Shown piece after piece: positions 7,266 through 16,680 of a stretch of DNA of 64,000 nucleotides. The notes under the pieces are model-generated. The model was not told where the DNA came from, ran no database searches, and saw only the letters and a program-made list of their open reading frames with translations. Position 1 is the first letter of the stretch. Every line of letters starts with the position of its first letter. A program made the translations under genes and the position numbers. Source of the DNA: Pseudosporangium ferrugineum (GTDB lineage: Bacteria; Actinomycetota; Actinomycetes; Mycobacteriales; Micromonosporaceae). Where the stretch lies: positions 289,348 through 353,347 of the forward strand of contig NZ_PVZG01000008.1 of NCBI RefSeq assembly GCF_003002065.1, in the 5' to 3' direction.

Positions 7266-8414
7266 ATGTCCGCACCCGCCCCCACCATCGAGGAAGCCGT
7301 CCAGGCCGCCCTCGCCACGGTCGACGACCCCGAGATCCGCCGGCCGATCACCGAGCTCGGCATGGTCAAAGGCTTCACCGTCGCCGCCGGGAAGGTCACC
7401 GTCGAGCTGCTGCTGACGGTCGCCGGCTGCCCGCTGCGGGACAAGCTGACCACCGACATCACCGCCGCGGTGACCCGCATCGAGGGCATCGAGTCGGTGG
7501 AGATCGACTTCGGCGTGATGACCGAGGAACAGCGCAAGGCCCTGCAAGCCACGCTGCGCGGCGGCGGCCAGAGCGCGGAACCGGTCATCCCCTTCGCGCA
7601 GCCGGGCTCCAAGACCCGGGTGTACGCGGTGGCCAGCGGCAAGGGCGGCGTCGGCAAGTCCAGCGTCACCGTCAACCTCGCCGCGGCGCTCGCCAAGCGC
7701 GGCCTGTCGGTCGGCGTCATCGACGCGGACATCTACGGCCACTCGGTGCCCCGCATGCTCGGCGTCGACGGCCGGCCCACCCGCGTCGAAGACATGATCA
7801 TGCCGCCGCAGTCGCACGGCGTGAAGGTCATCTCCATCGGCATGTTCACCGCGGGCAACGCCGCCGTCGTGTGGCGCGGCCCGATGCTGCACCGCGCGCT
7901 CCAGCAGTTCCTCGCCGACGTGTTCTGGGGCGACCTCGACGTGCTCCTCCTCGACCTGCCGCCCGGCACCGGCGACGTGGCCATCTCGCTGGCGCAGCTC
8001 CTGCCCAACGCGGAGATCCTGGTCGTCACCACACCGCAGACGGCGGCGGCCGAGGTGGCGGAACGGGCCGGCGCCATCGCGCTCCAGACCCACCAGCGCC
8101 TGCTCGGCGTGGTGGAGAACATGTCGTGGCTGGAGCTTCCGGATGGGTCCCGCATGGAGGTCTTCGGCTCCGGCGGCGGGCAGACGGTGGCGGATTCGCT
8201 GACCAAGACGGTGGGGGCTTCCGTGCCGCTGCTCGGTCAGGTGCCGTTGGACACCCGGGTCCGCGAGGCCGGGGACGCCGGGACGCCGATCGTGCTCGCT
8301 GAGCCTTCCGCTGCGGCGGCTCAGGCCCTTGACGCTGTGGCCGATCGGCTTGCTGTTCGGCGGGAGTCTCTGGTGGGGAAGCCGCTCGGTTTGACGGTTA
8401 ACGCTCGGCGGTAG
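7266..8414 (+). CDS. mrp: Mrp/NBP35-family Fe-S carrier ATPase
   Basis: The 382-residue P-loop protein starts with an MIP18/DUF59 domain (residues ~8-85, with AGCPLRDKL). The MinD-like ATPase follows, with deviant Walker A SGKGGVGKSSVTVNLA near residue 125 and DLPPGTGDVAISL. The CxxC found in many scaffold members is not evident. The family transfers iron-sulfur clusters to apoproteins in the cytoplasm. It follows DUF1003 and converges with tatB, an arrangement also recalled for mycobacteria. A 78-bp hairpin element begins 2 nt after its stop. Confidence 0.93.
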   Translation: MSAPAPTIEEAVQAALATVDDPEIRRPITELGMVKGFTVAAGKVTVELLLTVAGCPLRDKLTTDITAAVTRIEGIESVEIDFGVMTEEQRKALQATLRGGGQSAEPVIPFAQPGSKTRVYAVASGKGGVGKSSVTVNLAAALAKRGLSVGVIDADIYGHSVPRMLGVDGRPTRVEDMIMPPQSHGVKVISIGMFTAGNAAVVWRGPMLHRALQQFLADVFWGDLDVLLLDLPPGTGDVAISLAQLLPNAEILVVTTPQTAAAEVAERAGAIALQTHQRLLGVVENMSWLELPDGSRMEVFGSGGGQTVADSLTKTVGASVPLLGQVPLDTRVREAGDAGTPIVLAEPSAAAAQALDAVADRLAVRRESLVGKPLGLTVNARR

Positions 8415-8415
8415 G

Positions 8416-8493
8416 GGCTTCGGGGGCGGGGATCGCCTCACTCCGGGCGGTCAGGCTTGATCCCTGCGTGAGGCGATCCCCGCCCCCGAAGCC
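8416..8493 (-). repeat. 78-bp hairpin element, copy A
   Basis: Perfect 26-bp arms (8416-8441 and 8468-8493) flank a 26-nt loop. Read on the minus strand, the loop is identical to that of copy C at 54580-54657 and differs by one base from copy B at 51506-51583. Several inner stem pairs differ among copies but remain paired. It lies between convergent mrp and tatB. It could be a bidirectional terminator, a REP/MITE-like element or a structured RNA. Confidence 0.8.
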
Positions 8494-8833
8494 GTTGTGG
8501 TCCCGGAGCTGCCAACGGTCTTGGCTCGGGTTTCCCGAGAGCTTGGCCACTTGCCATCGGCTCGGGCGCCGGCGCCACGACAGGCCTCGTCTCAGAAGAC
8601 CCGCGACCCGGCGCAGCCTGGCGGGCCCAGCGGCGCCGCGTGCCCAGTGGCGCCGCGCGGTCAGTGGCGCCGCGCGGTCAGTGGCCCGGCGCGGTCTGCG
8701 GGCCGGCGTCCCGGCGGCAGCAGTCCGTTTCCCACGCAGAATGTGCCCGAGCGGCCCTGGGCGGCCTCACGGCCCGGCCCGGTGCGGCCTGCGGTTGGCT
8801 GGTGGGGGGTCGTCGGTTAGCGGTGCCTCGGGG
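8494..8833. other. Non-coding gap with 17-bp triplet repeat
   Basis: No gene is supported here. Three 17-bp direct repeats of CAGTGGCGCCGCGCGGT occur at 8645-8661, 8662-8678 and 8679-8695, the last with changes. The remainder is GC-rich sequence without recognisable motifs. Confidence 0.6.
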
Positions 8834-9250
8834 TTAGGTGGCGTCCAGGTCGTAGGTGGTGGCGGGCTTCACGGCGGGGGTGCCCGCGGGTGGGGTGGTC
8901 GGGCGGGATTTGAGGTCAGCGGCGGCTGCTACCTCGTCGAGGTCGGATTTCACGCCGTTGAGGTCTGTCTTGACGTCCTCGAAGAGGCCCTGGAGCGGCT
9001 TGCGGATCGCTGCCTCGTCCTCCTCGCTGAGGAGGTGTTTGCGGATGAACGCCTTGGGGTGCAGGTCCTGGAGCTGGATGTCGGTGCCCAGCTCGCGGCT
9101 CAGGTCGCTGGTCGCGTTCTGGGCCATCGCGCGCAGGCCGCGGAGCATGCGCAGGCCGTCGCCGATCACCTTGGGCAGCCGCTCGCCGAAGATCAGTAGG
9201 GCGAGCATGAGCAGCGCACCGATCTCCCACCAGTTCAGGTTCTCGAACAC
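8834..9250 (-). CDS. tatB: Sec-independent protein translocase subunit TatB
   Basis: This 138-residue protein has the TatB pattern: a single N-terminal membrane helix (EIGALLMLALLIF), then GERLPKVIGDGLRMLR as the amphipathic helix, and a charged, probably disordered C-terminus. TatB helps recognise twin-arginine signal peptides in the TatBC receptor. The GTG start has GGGGAGG 5 nt upstream. It is 28 bp downstream of htrA on the same strand and probably co-transcribed, as in other actinobacteria. Confidence 0.93.
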   Translation of the reverse strand: MFENLNWWEIGALLMLALLIFGERLPKVIGDGLRMLRGLRAMAQNATSDLSRELGTDIQLQDLHPKAFIRKHLLSEEDEAAIRKPLQGLFEDVKTDLNGVKSDLDEVAAAADLKSRPTTPPAGTPAVKPATTYDLDAT

Positions 9251-9278
9251 GGCGGCCTCCCCTGCCCGTGAGGGCCTC

Positions 9279-10544
9279 TCACTTCGCGTCGGCTGCCAAG
9301 GTTACTGACGCTGTCTGGGTATTGGTGCCCCGGCGGTACTCCACCGAGACGGTCGAGCCCGGGGCGTACTTGCGGACCAGGGCGATCAGGTCGGTGCCGC
9401 CCTCCAGCACGTGCCCGTTGATCTTGGTTACGACGTCGCCCGACTTCAGGCCGGCGGTGGCCGCCGGTCCGGCCGGCTGGACCGAGCGCAGCCGCGCGCC
9501 GGTGGAGGTGGAGGCCCGGGAGCCGCCCGCGGAGACCTCCGCGCCGATCACCGTACGCCGGGCCCTGCCGGTGTCGATGATGTCCTGGGCGACCCGCTTG
9601 GCCTGGTTGATCGGGATGGCGAAGGCCAGGCCGATGTTTCCCGCCTCGCCCTCGGCGCCGCCCAGCGAGCGGATCACCGAGTTGACCCCGATGACCCGGC
9701 CCCCGGCGTCGACCAGTGGGCCGCCGGAGTTGCCCTGGTTGACGGCCGCGTCGGTCTGGACGGCCGCGTAGTAGCGCGTCGTGCCGCCCGGCTCGCCCGC
9801 CTGGATCGTCCGGTCCAGGGCGCTGACGATGCCGTACGTCACCGTGTTCACGAGCGCGAGCGGCGAGCCGAAGGCCAGCACCGGGTCGCCGACGGCGATC
9901 GAGTCGGAGTCGCCGAACTGCACCGCGGGCAGATTCCCCTTGGAGACCTTGATCACTGCGATGTCGGACTCGGGGTCGCGCCCGACGAGTTTGGCGCCCG
10001 CCGACGAGCCGTCGCTGAACAGCACCGACATCTTGTCGTCCGCGCCCTCGACGACGTGGTCGTTGGTGATCACGTAGCCGTCCTTGGTCGCGACGAAGCC
10101 GGAGCCGATGGCGCCGGTGACCCGGACGGTGACCACGCTGGGCATGACCTGCTTGGCCACGCCCGCGAGGGATTCGGGGGCCCGCTGGGCCGCGCTCGGC
10201 GCCGCCAGCGGGGTGCCGCCGAGCTGCGTGCCGCCGCCCCCGACGCCGCTGCGGGTCGCGAAGACGTACCCGAGCGTGCCGCCCAGGCCGCCCGCCAGCA
10301 GGGCCGTGACCAGGCAGATCATCAGGATCGGGGCGAGGGAGCGGCGCGGCGCGTCGGGGTCGGTGACAGGCTCGGGCTCCGGACCGGTGCTGGTCGGGGC
10401 GCTGGGCACCACGACGGCGGACGGCGCGTACGGGTCGCGCCAGGGATCGGCCAGCGCATCGGACCACCACGGTGAACCATCCGACGCCGGGGGCGTCGCG
10501 GCCGGCGGAGTTTGAGGCTGGCGCCAGTTCCAGCCGTCGGTCAC
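9279..10544 (-). CDS. htrA: HtrA/DegP-like membrane-anchored serine protease with PDZ domain
   Basis: The ~421-residue protein is an envelope quality-control protease. It has a Pro-rich cytoplasmic N-terminus and one membrane helix (APILMICLVTALLAGGLGG). A trypsin-like domain follows with His in ITNDHVVEG, Asp in ESDIAVIKV and Ser in NQGNSGGPLV, then a C-terminal PDZ domain (GLKSGDVVTKING). GTG 10544 (encoding MTDGWNW) is preferred because GGAGG lies 7 nt upstream; a GTG at 10601 is in frame but lacks a site. In many actinobacteria sigE and rseA sit immediately upstream; here the next gene is the divergent O-methyltransferase. Confidence 0.92.
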   Translation of the reverse strand: MTDGWNWRQPQTPPAATPPASDGSPWWSDALADPWRDPYAPSAVVVPSAPTSTGPEPEPVTDPDAPRRSLAPILMICLVTALLAGGLGGTLGYVFATRSGVGGGGTQLGGTPLAAPSAAQRAPESLAGVAKQVMPSVVTVRVTGAIGSGFVATKDGYVITNDHVVEGADDKMSVLFSDGSSAGAKLVGRDPESDIAVIKVSKGNLPAVQFGDSDSIAVGDPVLAFGSPLALVNTVTYGIVSALDRTIQAGEPGGTTRYYAAVQTDAAVNQGNSGGPLVDAGGRVIGVNSVIRSLGGAEGEAGNIGLAFAIPINQAKRVAQDIIDTGRARRTVIGAEVSAGGSRASTSTGARLRSVQPAGPAATAGLKSGDVVTKINGHVLEGGTDLIALVRKYAPGSTVSVEYRRGTNTQTASVTLAADAK

Positions 10545-10800
10545 GTCGGTGCCTCCACTCGTCGTCGGCGGAACCCTCGGGCTCCGCATCCAGGATGACA
10601 CGGATCGGCGTGGATCATCCGTCCAGTGCCCGCCCCGGACGATCCACTCGCCGCTTTCCGCCGCCGAAGTCCCGGTGCGCGAAGGGTGAGCATCGCTCTA
10701 CGCTCATACCCGATGTGCACCGGTTCTCCTTCCGCGCATCCATACGGAGGTCGTCATCGTCACCGCAGCCCGCCAGCTGGGCATCCCCAGCGCGCAGTCG

Positions 10801-11409
10801 ATGCAGTTCACCGAGGCGTACGCCGCGGAGGACATCGTGCTGCAGACCGCCCGGAGCCTCGCCCGCGAGGTCGGTCTCGCCTGCGTGACCCCCGGCGCGG
10901 GGTCCGTGCTCAGTCTGCTCGCCGCGGCGGGCAGCGCGAAGGCGGTCGTCGAGATCGGCACGGGTACGGGCGTCAGCGGCGTCTGGCTGCTGCGCGGCAT
11001 GCGTGCGGACGGGGTCCTGACCACGATCGACGTGGAGAACGAGCACCAGCGCATCGCCCGGCGCATCTTCCAGGAGGCGGGTTACGCGGCGTCGCGCACC
11101 CGCATCATCACGGGACGCGCGCTCGACGTCCTGCCCCGGCTCGCCGACGGCGTCTACGACCTGGTGTTCGTCGACGCGGACGCGACCGAGTTCGGCGCCT
11201 GCGCGGAGGCGGCCCTGCGGCTGCTGCGCCCCGGCGGCATCCTGATCGTGAACGGGGCGCTGGCGGGCGGCCGGATCAGCGACCCGGCGGCCCGGGACGC
11301 GGACACGATCACCATCCGGGAGACGGTCAAGGCGATCCGCGAGTCCGAGGACTGGATCCCGGCCCTGATCCCGGCGGGCGCGGGGCTGCTGGCCGCCGTC
11401 AGGAGCTGA
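10801..11409 (+). CDS. O-methyltransferase (class I SAM-dependent)
   Basis: The sequence shows a SAM-binding Rossmann fold: VVEIGTGTGVSGVWLL as motif I, TTIDVENEHQ as motif II and DLVFVDADATEF at the acidic post-II site. The family methylates small phenolic or catechol-like acceptors, and the substrate here is unknown. ATG 10801 is the first canonical in-frame start but lacks a ribosome binding site and would trim conserved-looking sequence. A perfect GGAGG (10746-10750) lies 5 nt before an in-frame ATC at 10756, so translation may begin there at a non-canonical codon. The 3' end lies in a 15-bp tandem array. Confidence 0.87.
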   Translation: MQFTEAYAAEDIVLQTARSLAREVGLACVTPGAGSVLSLLAAAGSAKAVVEIGTGTGVSGVWLLRGMRADGVLTTIDVENEHQRIARRIFQEAGYAASRTRIITGRALDVLPRLADGVYDLVFVDADATEFGACAEAALRLLRPGGILIVNGALAGGRISDPAARDADTITIRETVKAIRESEDWIPALIPAGAGLLAAVRS

Positions 11410-11476
11410 GCCGTCAAGAGCTGAGCCGTCAGGAGCTGAGCCGTCAGGAGCTGAGCCGTCAAGAGCTGAGCAGCCG

Positions 11477-11492
<16 letters not shown>
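11401..11492. repeat. 15-bp tandem repeat across two convergent gene ends
   Basis: Units of AGGAGCTGAGCCGTC start at 11401, 11416, 11431 and 11446. An 18-bp variant is at 11461 and a partial one at 11479. The first unit carries the stop codon of the O-methyltransferase and the last encodes the end of pepA on the other strand, so both genes terminate inside the array. Confidence 0.85.
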
Positions 11493-12913
<1,421 letters not shown>

Positions 12914-12963
12914 GGAAAGCCCGCCGGTGCGGCAGGTACCGTACCGGCGGGCCACGTGAAACG

Positions 12964-13131
12964 TCAGCCGGCGATCGCCTTCAACGCGTCACCCAGCGCG
13001 TTGGCCTCGTCCGGAGTCATCTCAACGACGAGACGGCCACCACCCTCCAGCGGGACGCGCATCACGATGCCGCGCCCTTCCTTGGTGACCTCCAGCGGAC
13101 CATCGCCCGTCCGCGGCTTCATCGCCGCCAT
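12964..13131 (-). CDS. DUF3117 micro-protein
   Basis: This 55-residue protein begins MAAMKPRTGDGPLEVTKE and continues with GRLVVEMTPDEANALGDALK, matching the widely conserved actinobacterial DUF3117 family of unknown function. GGGGAG lies about 6 nt before the ATG. It is the first gene of a probable pair with pepA. Confidence 0.9.
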   Translation of the reverse strand: MAAMKPRTGDGPLEVTKEGRGIVMRVPLEGGGRLVVEMTPDEANALGDALKAIAG

Positions 13132-13390
13132 CTTGTCTCCCCTCAGACCTACATCAGGGTCGGTGGGTTACCCCACAGCCACTTGCACTTCGAACAGCTC
13201 GGCAACGACGCCTCGCGCTCAGCCCCACGATGCGCCGTACCTCGTTCCGACCGCCGGGATCGCCCTCGCTGGACCGACCCGAGACCGCAGCGCTGCGGGC
13301 CCGTCACAAAGGTCACGCGGCGCGGCCCACCGTGCCGATCAAACATTTTCCCTGATGAACACCGGCGAACCCAAACCCAACCCGGGCTGA
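13132..13390. other. Intergenic region between DUF3117 and PaaX
   Basis: This is the divergent promoter region for DUF3117 and the PaaX operon. Both strands have open frames but none has coding character. An AT-richer patch lies near 13343. Apart from the PaaX operator candidate listed separately, I see no clear element. Confidence 0.4.
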
Positions 13391-13429
13391 TGTGACAGCG
13401 TCTAGCATATAGCCTTTCCTGCTGTCACA
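13391..13429 (+). promoter_or_regulatory. Inverted repeat and promoter upstream of PaaX gene
   Basis: TGTGACAG (13391-13398) and CTGTCACA (13422-13429) form a perfect inverted repeat around a TAGCATAT -10-like segment (13403-13410). It ends 10 bp before ATG 13440. This is a likely operator for autoregulation by PaaX or an acyl-CoA-responsive repressor (inference). Confidence 0.55.
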
Positions 13430-13439
13430 ATGTGCGGTC

Positions 13440-14252
13440 ATGCAGGCGCGGTCGGCACTCTTCGACCTCTACGGCGACTACCTTCGCCCGAGAGGCGGCC
13501 GGGCGCCGGTCGCCGCCCTCGTCAAACTGCTCGCACCGCTCGGGATCGCGCCGCCCGCGGTGCGTACGGCGGTCTCCCGGATGGTGCGTCAGGGCTGGCT
13601 GCACCCGCTGCGACTGGTGTCCGGGCCAGGCTATCTGCTCACCCCGAAGGCGGCCCGCAAACTCGACGAGGCGTCCGCCCGGATCTACCGGACCGGGCGA
13701 CCCAGCTGGGACGGCCGCTTCGATCTGGTCCTGCTCGGCGCGCCGGTCGGCCGCCGGGAGGCGCAACAGCTGAGCTTCCTCGGGTACGGCATGCTCGACG
13801 ACCGCACGTGGGTCGCGCCGCGTCCCGCCGACGACACCGACACCCTGCTGCGGGAGGCCGGGGTGGCGTACGAGCGGTTCAGCGCCGCCCACGCGGGAGG
13901 CTCGCCGGGCGCCGTCGACGTGGTGGGGCGGGCCTGGGACCTGGCCGCGATCGGGCAGGCGTACGAGGAGTTCGTGGCGATCCAGCGGCCGGTGGTGACC
14001 GCGATCAACGCCCGCAGCTCGGACCAGGACGCGTACGCGGCCCGCTTCCACCTCGTGCACGCGTGGCGCTCGTTCCTCTTCCGGGATCCGCAGCTGCCGC
14101 CGTCGCTGCTGCCACCCCGCTGGCCGGGAACGACCGCGGCGAGCTTCTTCGACCGGCACGCGGCCCGCCTCCGCCCGGCGGCCGACCGCTTCGTCGAGCG
14201 CTGCCTCGCGGCCGCCTCCCGGGCGGGACGTGTGGGATTCTCTGAACCATGA
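13440..14252 (+). CDS. PaaX-family transcriptional regulator
   Basis: The 270-residue protein has the PaaX layout. An N-terminal winged HTH (LFDLYGDYLRPRGGRAPVAA, then AVRTAVSRMVRQGWL) is followed by a central ligand domain and a C-terminal PaaX domain (HAWRSFLFRDPQLP). PaaX represses phenylacetate catabolism and is released by phenylacetyl-CoA. The downstream enoyl-CoA hydratase overlaps by 4 nt (ATGA), consistent with acyl-CoA catabolism. No other paa gene is present. There is no clear ribosome binding site; the start lies just past the inverted repeat. Confidence 0.88.
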   Translation: MQARSALFDLYGDYLRPRGGRAPVAALVKLLAPLGIAPPAVRTAVSRMVRQGWLHPLRLVSGPGYLLTPKAARKLDEASARIYRTGRPSWDGRFDLVLLGAPVGRREAQQLSFLGYGMLDDRTWVAPRPADDTDTLLREAGVAYERFSAAHAGGSPGAVDVVGRAWDLAAIGQAYEEFVAIQRPVVTAINARSSDQDAYAARFHLVHAWRSFLFRDPQLPPSLLPPRWPGTTAASFFDRHAARLRPAADRFVERCLAAASRAGRVGFSEP

Positions 14253-15082
14253 CCATCCAACCGCCCCACCCGCCGCCCACGAGCGAACTGAAGGCAGACT
14301 CCGCGCTCCTGGTCGACCGCACCGATGCGGTCGTCACCCTGACCTTCAACCGCCCCGACGCCCTCAACGCCTTCGACGTGGACCTCAAGGAGGCTCTGCG
14401 CGACACGCTGGCGCAGCTCGAGGCGGACAGGTCGGTGCGCGCGGTGGTGCTGACGGGTGCGGGCAAGGCCTTCGGCGTCGGCCAGGACCTGCGCGAGCAC
14501 GCGTCCACCCTGGGGCAGGGGTCGACGGACCTGGACACGGTGCGCGCCCACTACAACCCCATCGCGCAGCGCCTGGCGAGCCTGCCCAAGCCGGTCGTGG
14601 CGGCGGTGCGGGGCACGGCCGCGGGCGCCGGCGCGTCGCTGGCCCTGCTCGCGGACTTCCGGATCGGCGGCCCGGGCACCACGTTCCTGATGGCGTTCGC
14701 CAACGTCGGGCTGGCCGGCGACACCGGCATCTCGTGGTCGCTGCCGCACATCGTGGGCCGGGCGCGGGCCCTGGAGCTGCTCCTGCTGGCCCAGCCGGTG
14801 CGGGCCCAGCAGTGCCACGACTACGGCCTGCTGACCGAGCTCGTGGACGACGACGAGAAGGTGCTGCCGAGGGCGCAGGAGTTCGCCGCCCGGCTGGCGG
14901 CGGGGCCGACGGTCGCCTACGCGGCGATCAAGCGCGAGCTGTCCATCGGTACGGCGGGAACGCTCTCCGACGCCCTGGCGGCGGAGGCGCAGGCCCAGGC
15001 GATCTGCGGTGCGACCACCGATCACCAGCAGGCGGTGACGGCGTTCGTGGCGAAGCGGAAGCCGGTCTTCGAGGGACGCTGA
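14249..15082 (+). CDS. Enoyl-CoA hydratase/isomerase family protein (PaaG-like)
   Basis: The 277-residue crotonase-fold protein has the CoA-binding and oxyanion segments AFGVGQDLREH and GTAAGAGASLALLADFRI. The catalytic loop VGLAGDTGISWSLPHIVGR carries an Asp at the position used by PaaG-type isomerases. The Glu of classical hydratases is not seen there. A role in isomerising or hydrating CoA intermediates of phenylacetate or other aromatic acids is plausible from the coupled PaaX gene. It overlaps paaX by four bases. Confidence 0.87.
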   Translation: MTIQPPHPPPTSELKADSALLVDRTDAVVTLTFNRPDALNAFDVDLKEALRDTLAQLEADRSVRAVVLTGAGKAFGVGQDLREHASTLGQGSTDLDTVRAHYNPIAQRLASLPKPVVAAVRGTAAGAGASLALLADFRIGGPGTTFLMAFANVGLAGDTGISWSLPHIVGRARALELLLLAQPVRAQQCHDYGLLTELVDDDEKVLPRAQEFAARLAAGPTVAYAAIKRELSIGTAGTLSDALAAEAQAQAICGATTDHQQAVTAFVAKRKPVFEGR

Positions 15083-15203
15083 CGCCGTCGCGCACCGTGA
15101 TTCTTCCGGCGAACCCCTGTCGACGGTATGAGTCTTTCGGGATAGTCGAATTTATGCCGATGAATGTTTGACTCTCCGCATCGCTTTCGTTGGGGAGGTC
15201 CGG

Positions 15204-16001
15204 ATGGTCAGGTTGCGCAGGGTTCTGGGCGGGATGGCGGCCGCACTGACGGTGGCCGCGATGGGCACGGTGATGCAGACGACGCCGGCGGCGGCCGCCG
15301 ATCCCGGCCCGCAGCAGGTCGTCGGTGGCACCCGGGCCAGCGACGGTGAATTCCCGTTCATGGTCCGGCTGTCGATGGGCTGCGGCGGCGCGCTCTACAG
15401 CCCGACGCTGGTGCTCACGGCGGCGCACTGCGTCAACCGTACGGGCGCCACGTCGTCGATCACCGCGACGCTCGGGGTCACCGACCTGCAGTCGAGCAGC
15501 GCGATCACCCGCAGGTCCAACTACGTCTACCGCGCCCCCGGCTACAACGGCAGCGGCAAGGACTGGGCGCTGATCCGTCTGTCCAGCCCGGTGACCGGCC
15601 TGGCCACGCTGCCGATCGCGACGAACTCGACGTACGACACGGGTACGTTCACGATCGCCGGCTGGGGTGCGGCGCGCGAGGGCGGCGCCCAGCAGCGCTA
15701 CCTGCTCAAGGCCACGGTGCCGTTCGTCAGCGACACCACCTGCAACTCCGCGAGCAACTACGGCGGCGACGTGATCGCCGCGGAGGAGATCTGCGCGGGC
15801 TACGCCGCGGGCGGCACCGACACCTGCCAGGGCGACTCGGGCGGCCCGATGTTCCGCCGGGACGCGGCCAACGCCTGGATCCAGGTCGGCATCGTGAGCT
15901 GGGGTGAGGGCTGCGCCCGCCCGAACAAGCCGGGCGTCTACACCCAGGTCAGCTACTTCTCCTCGGCGATCGCCTCGGCGGCGGCCAGCCTGGGCGGCTG
16001 A
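15204..16001 (+). CDS. Secreted trypsin-like serine protease
   Basis: The ~265-residue S1 protease has a signal peptide (VRLRRVLGGMAAALTVAAMG, with AAAA before the probable cleavage site) and an activation-like site QQVVGGTRA. The triad is His in LTAAHC, Asp in KDWALIRL and Ser in CQGDSGGPMF. Asp-189-type specificity is suggested by TDTCQGDSGG. Six Cys residues could form three disulfides. ATG 15204 is chosen because GGGAGG lies 5 nt upstream; an in-frame start at 15168 lacks a site. The gene stands alone and is followed by a strong hairpin. Confidence 0.93.
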   Translation: MVRLRRVLGGMAAALTVAAMGTVMQTTPAAAADPGPQQVVGGTRASDGEFPFMVRLSMGCGGALYSPTLVLTAAHCVNRTGATSSITATLGVTDLQSSSAITRRSNYVYRAPGYNGSGKDWALIRLSSPVTGLATLPIATNSTYDTGTFTIAGWGAAREGGAQQRYLLKATVPFVSDTTCNSASNYGGDVIAAEEICAGYAAGGTDTCQGDSGGPMFRRDAANAWIQVGIVSWGEGCARPNKPGVYTQVSYFSSAIASAAASLGG

Positions 16002-16020
16002 CGGCAGGCACGACACCCAG

Positions 16021-16050
16021 CGGGCCCCGGAGCCGATGCTCCGGGGCCCG
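16021..16050 (+). terminator. Hairpin terminator after trypsin gene
   Basis: A perfect 13-bp GC stem (16021-16033 with 16038-16050) and a CGAT loop lie 20 nt after the protease stop. It has no T tract, as is common in high-GC actinobacteria. It could serve both converging genes. Confidence 0.75.
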
Positions 16051-16070
16051 CGTCGTCGTGGCGCCCGGCC

Positions 16071-16631
16071 TCAGTCCTCGTCGTCCTCTTCCGGGTCCAG
16101 GTTGGCCTCCTCGCCGAGCACGAAGGCCTGCATCGCCAGTTCGTCACCGGACGGCGAGACGAACGTGGGCAGTTCGGCGGGCCCGAGCTCCACCACGTAC
16201 GACCAGAACTGGCGCACCGCCTCCGCCGGGGTGGCCGCCTCGATCGGCAGGTCCAGGCTGACCAGCCAGGTCTGCTTGTCCCGGGCCCCGGTGAGCCGGT
16301 CGGCGAGGCTCCGGAACACGTCGGCGTCGACCTCGGCGATCGGCTCGTCGAGCTTGACGCCCTCGGCCGGCACGGGCTCGTCGAACGCCCGCCGGGTGTA
16401 CGCGATCTCGACCTCCGGCACGCCGTGCGCCCCGCGCCGCCCCCGTTCCTGCCCCGCCACGACACCGAGCCCGACCAGGAGGGGGCTGCTGCCCTCACCG
16501 GCCAGGAGCAGCACGTCCTCGCCTGCGGCCGGCAGCACGCCGGCCGCCCCCGCCACCGACAGGGTGTCGTGATGGAAGAGCCGCTCGGTCGCCCATCGAT
16601 CCGCCGGAATGGTCACCACCCATTGAGCCAT
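16071..16631 (-). CDS. Conserved hypothetical protein
   Basis: This 186-residue acidic protein has no signal peptide or membrane segment. It begins MAQWVVTIPADRWATERLF and ends with an Asp/Glu run (LDPEEDDED). Alternating hydrophobic strands (VLLLAGEGSSPLLVGLGVV, TWLVSLDLPIEA) suggest a small globular alpha/beta protein. No family is recognised. It is upstream of nothing on its strand in this window and converges with the trypsin gene. Confidence 0.65.
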   Translation of the reverse strand: MAQWVVTIPADRWATERLFHHDTLSVAGAAGVLPAAGEDVLLLAGEGSSPLLVGLGVVAGQERGRRGAHGVPEVEIAYTRRAFDEPVPAEGVKLDEPIAEVDADVFRSLADRLTGARDKQTWLVSLDLPIEAATPAEAVRQFWSYVVELGPAELPTFVSPSGDELAMQAFVLGEEANLDPEEDDED

Positions 16632-16680
16632 GCGCTCTATGACATCACGCCCCCGGCGGACCCCGGCAACCGCTGTCGCG

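Noticed and set aside
8468..9199. Long plus-strand open frame after mrp
   Set aside because: It runs through the hairpin element and antisense to tatB, and its Arg/Gly-rich composition is typical of shadow frames in high-GC DNA.
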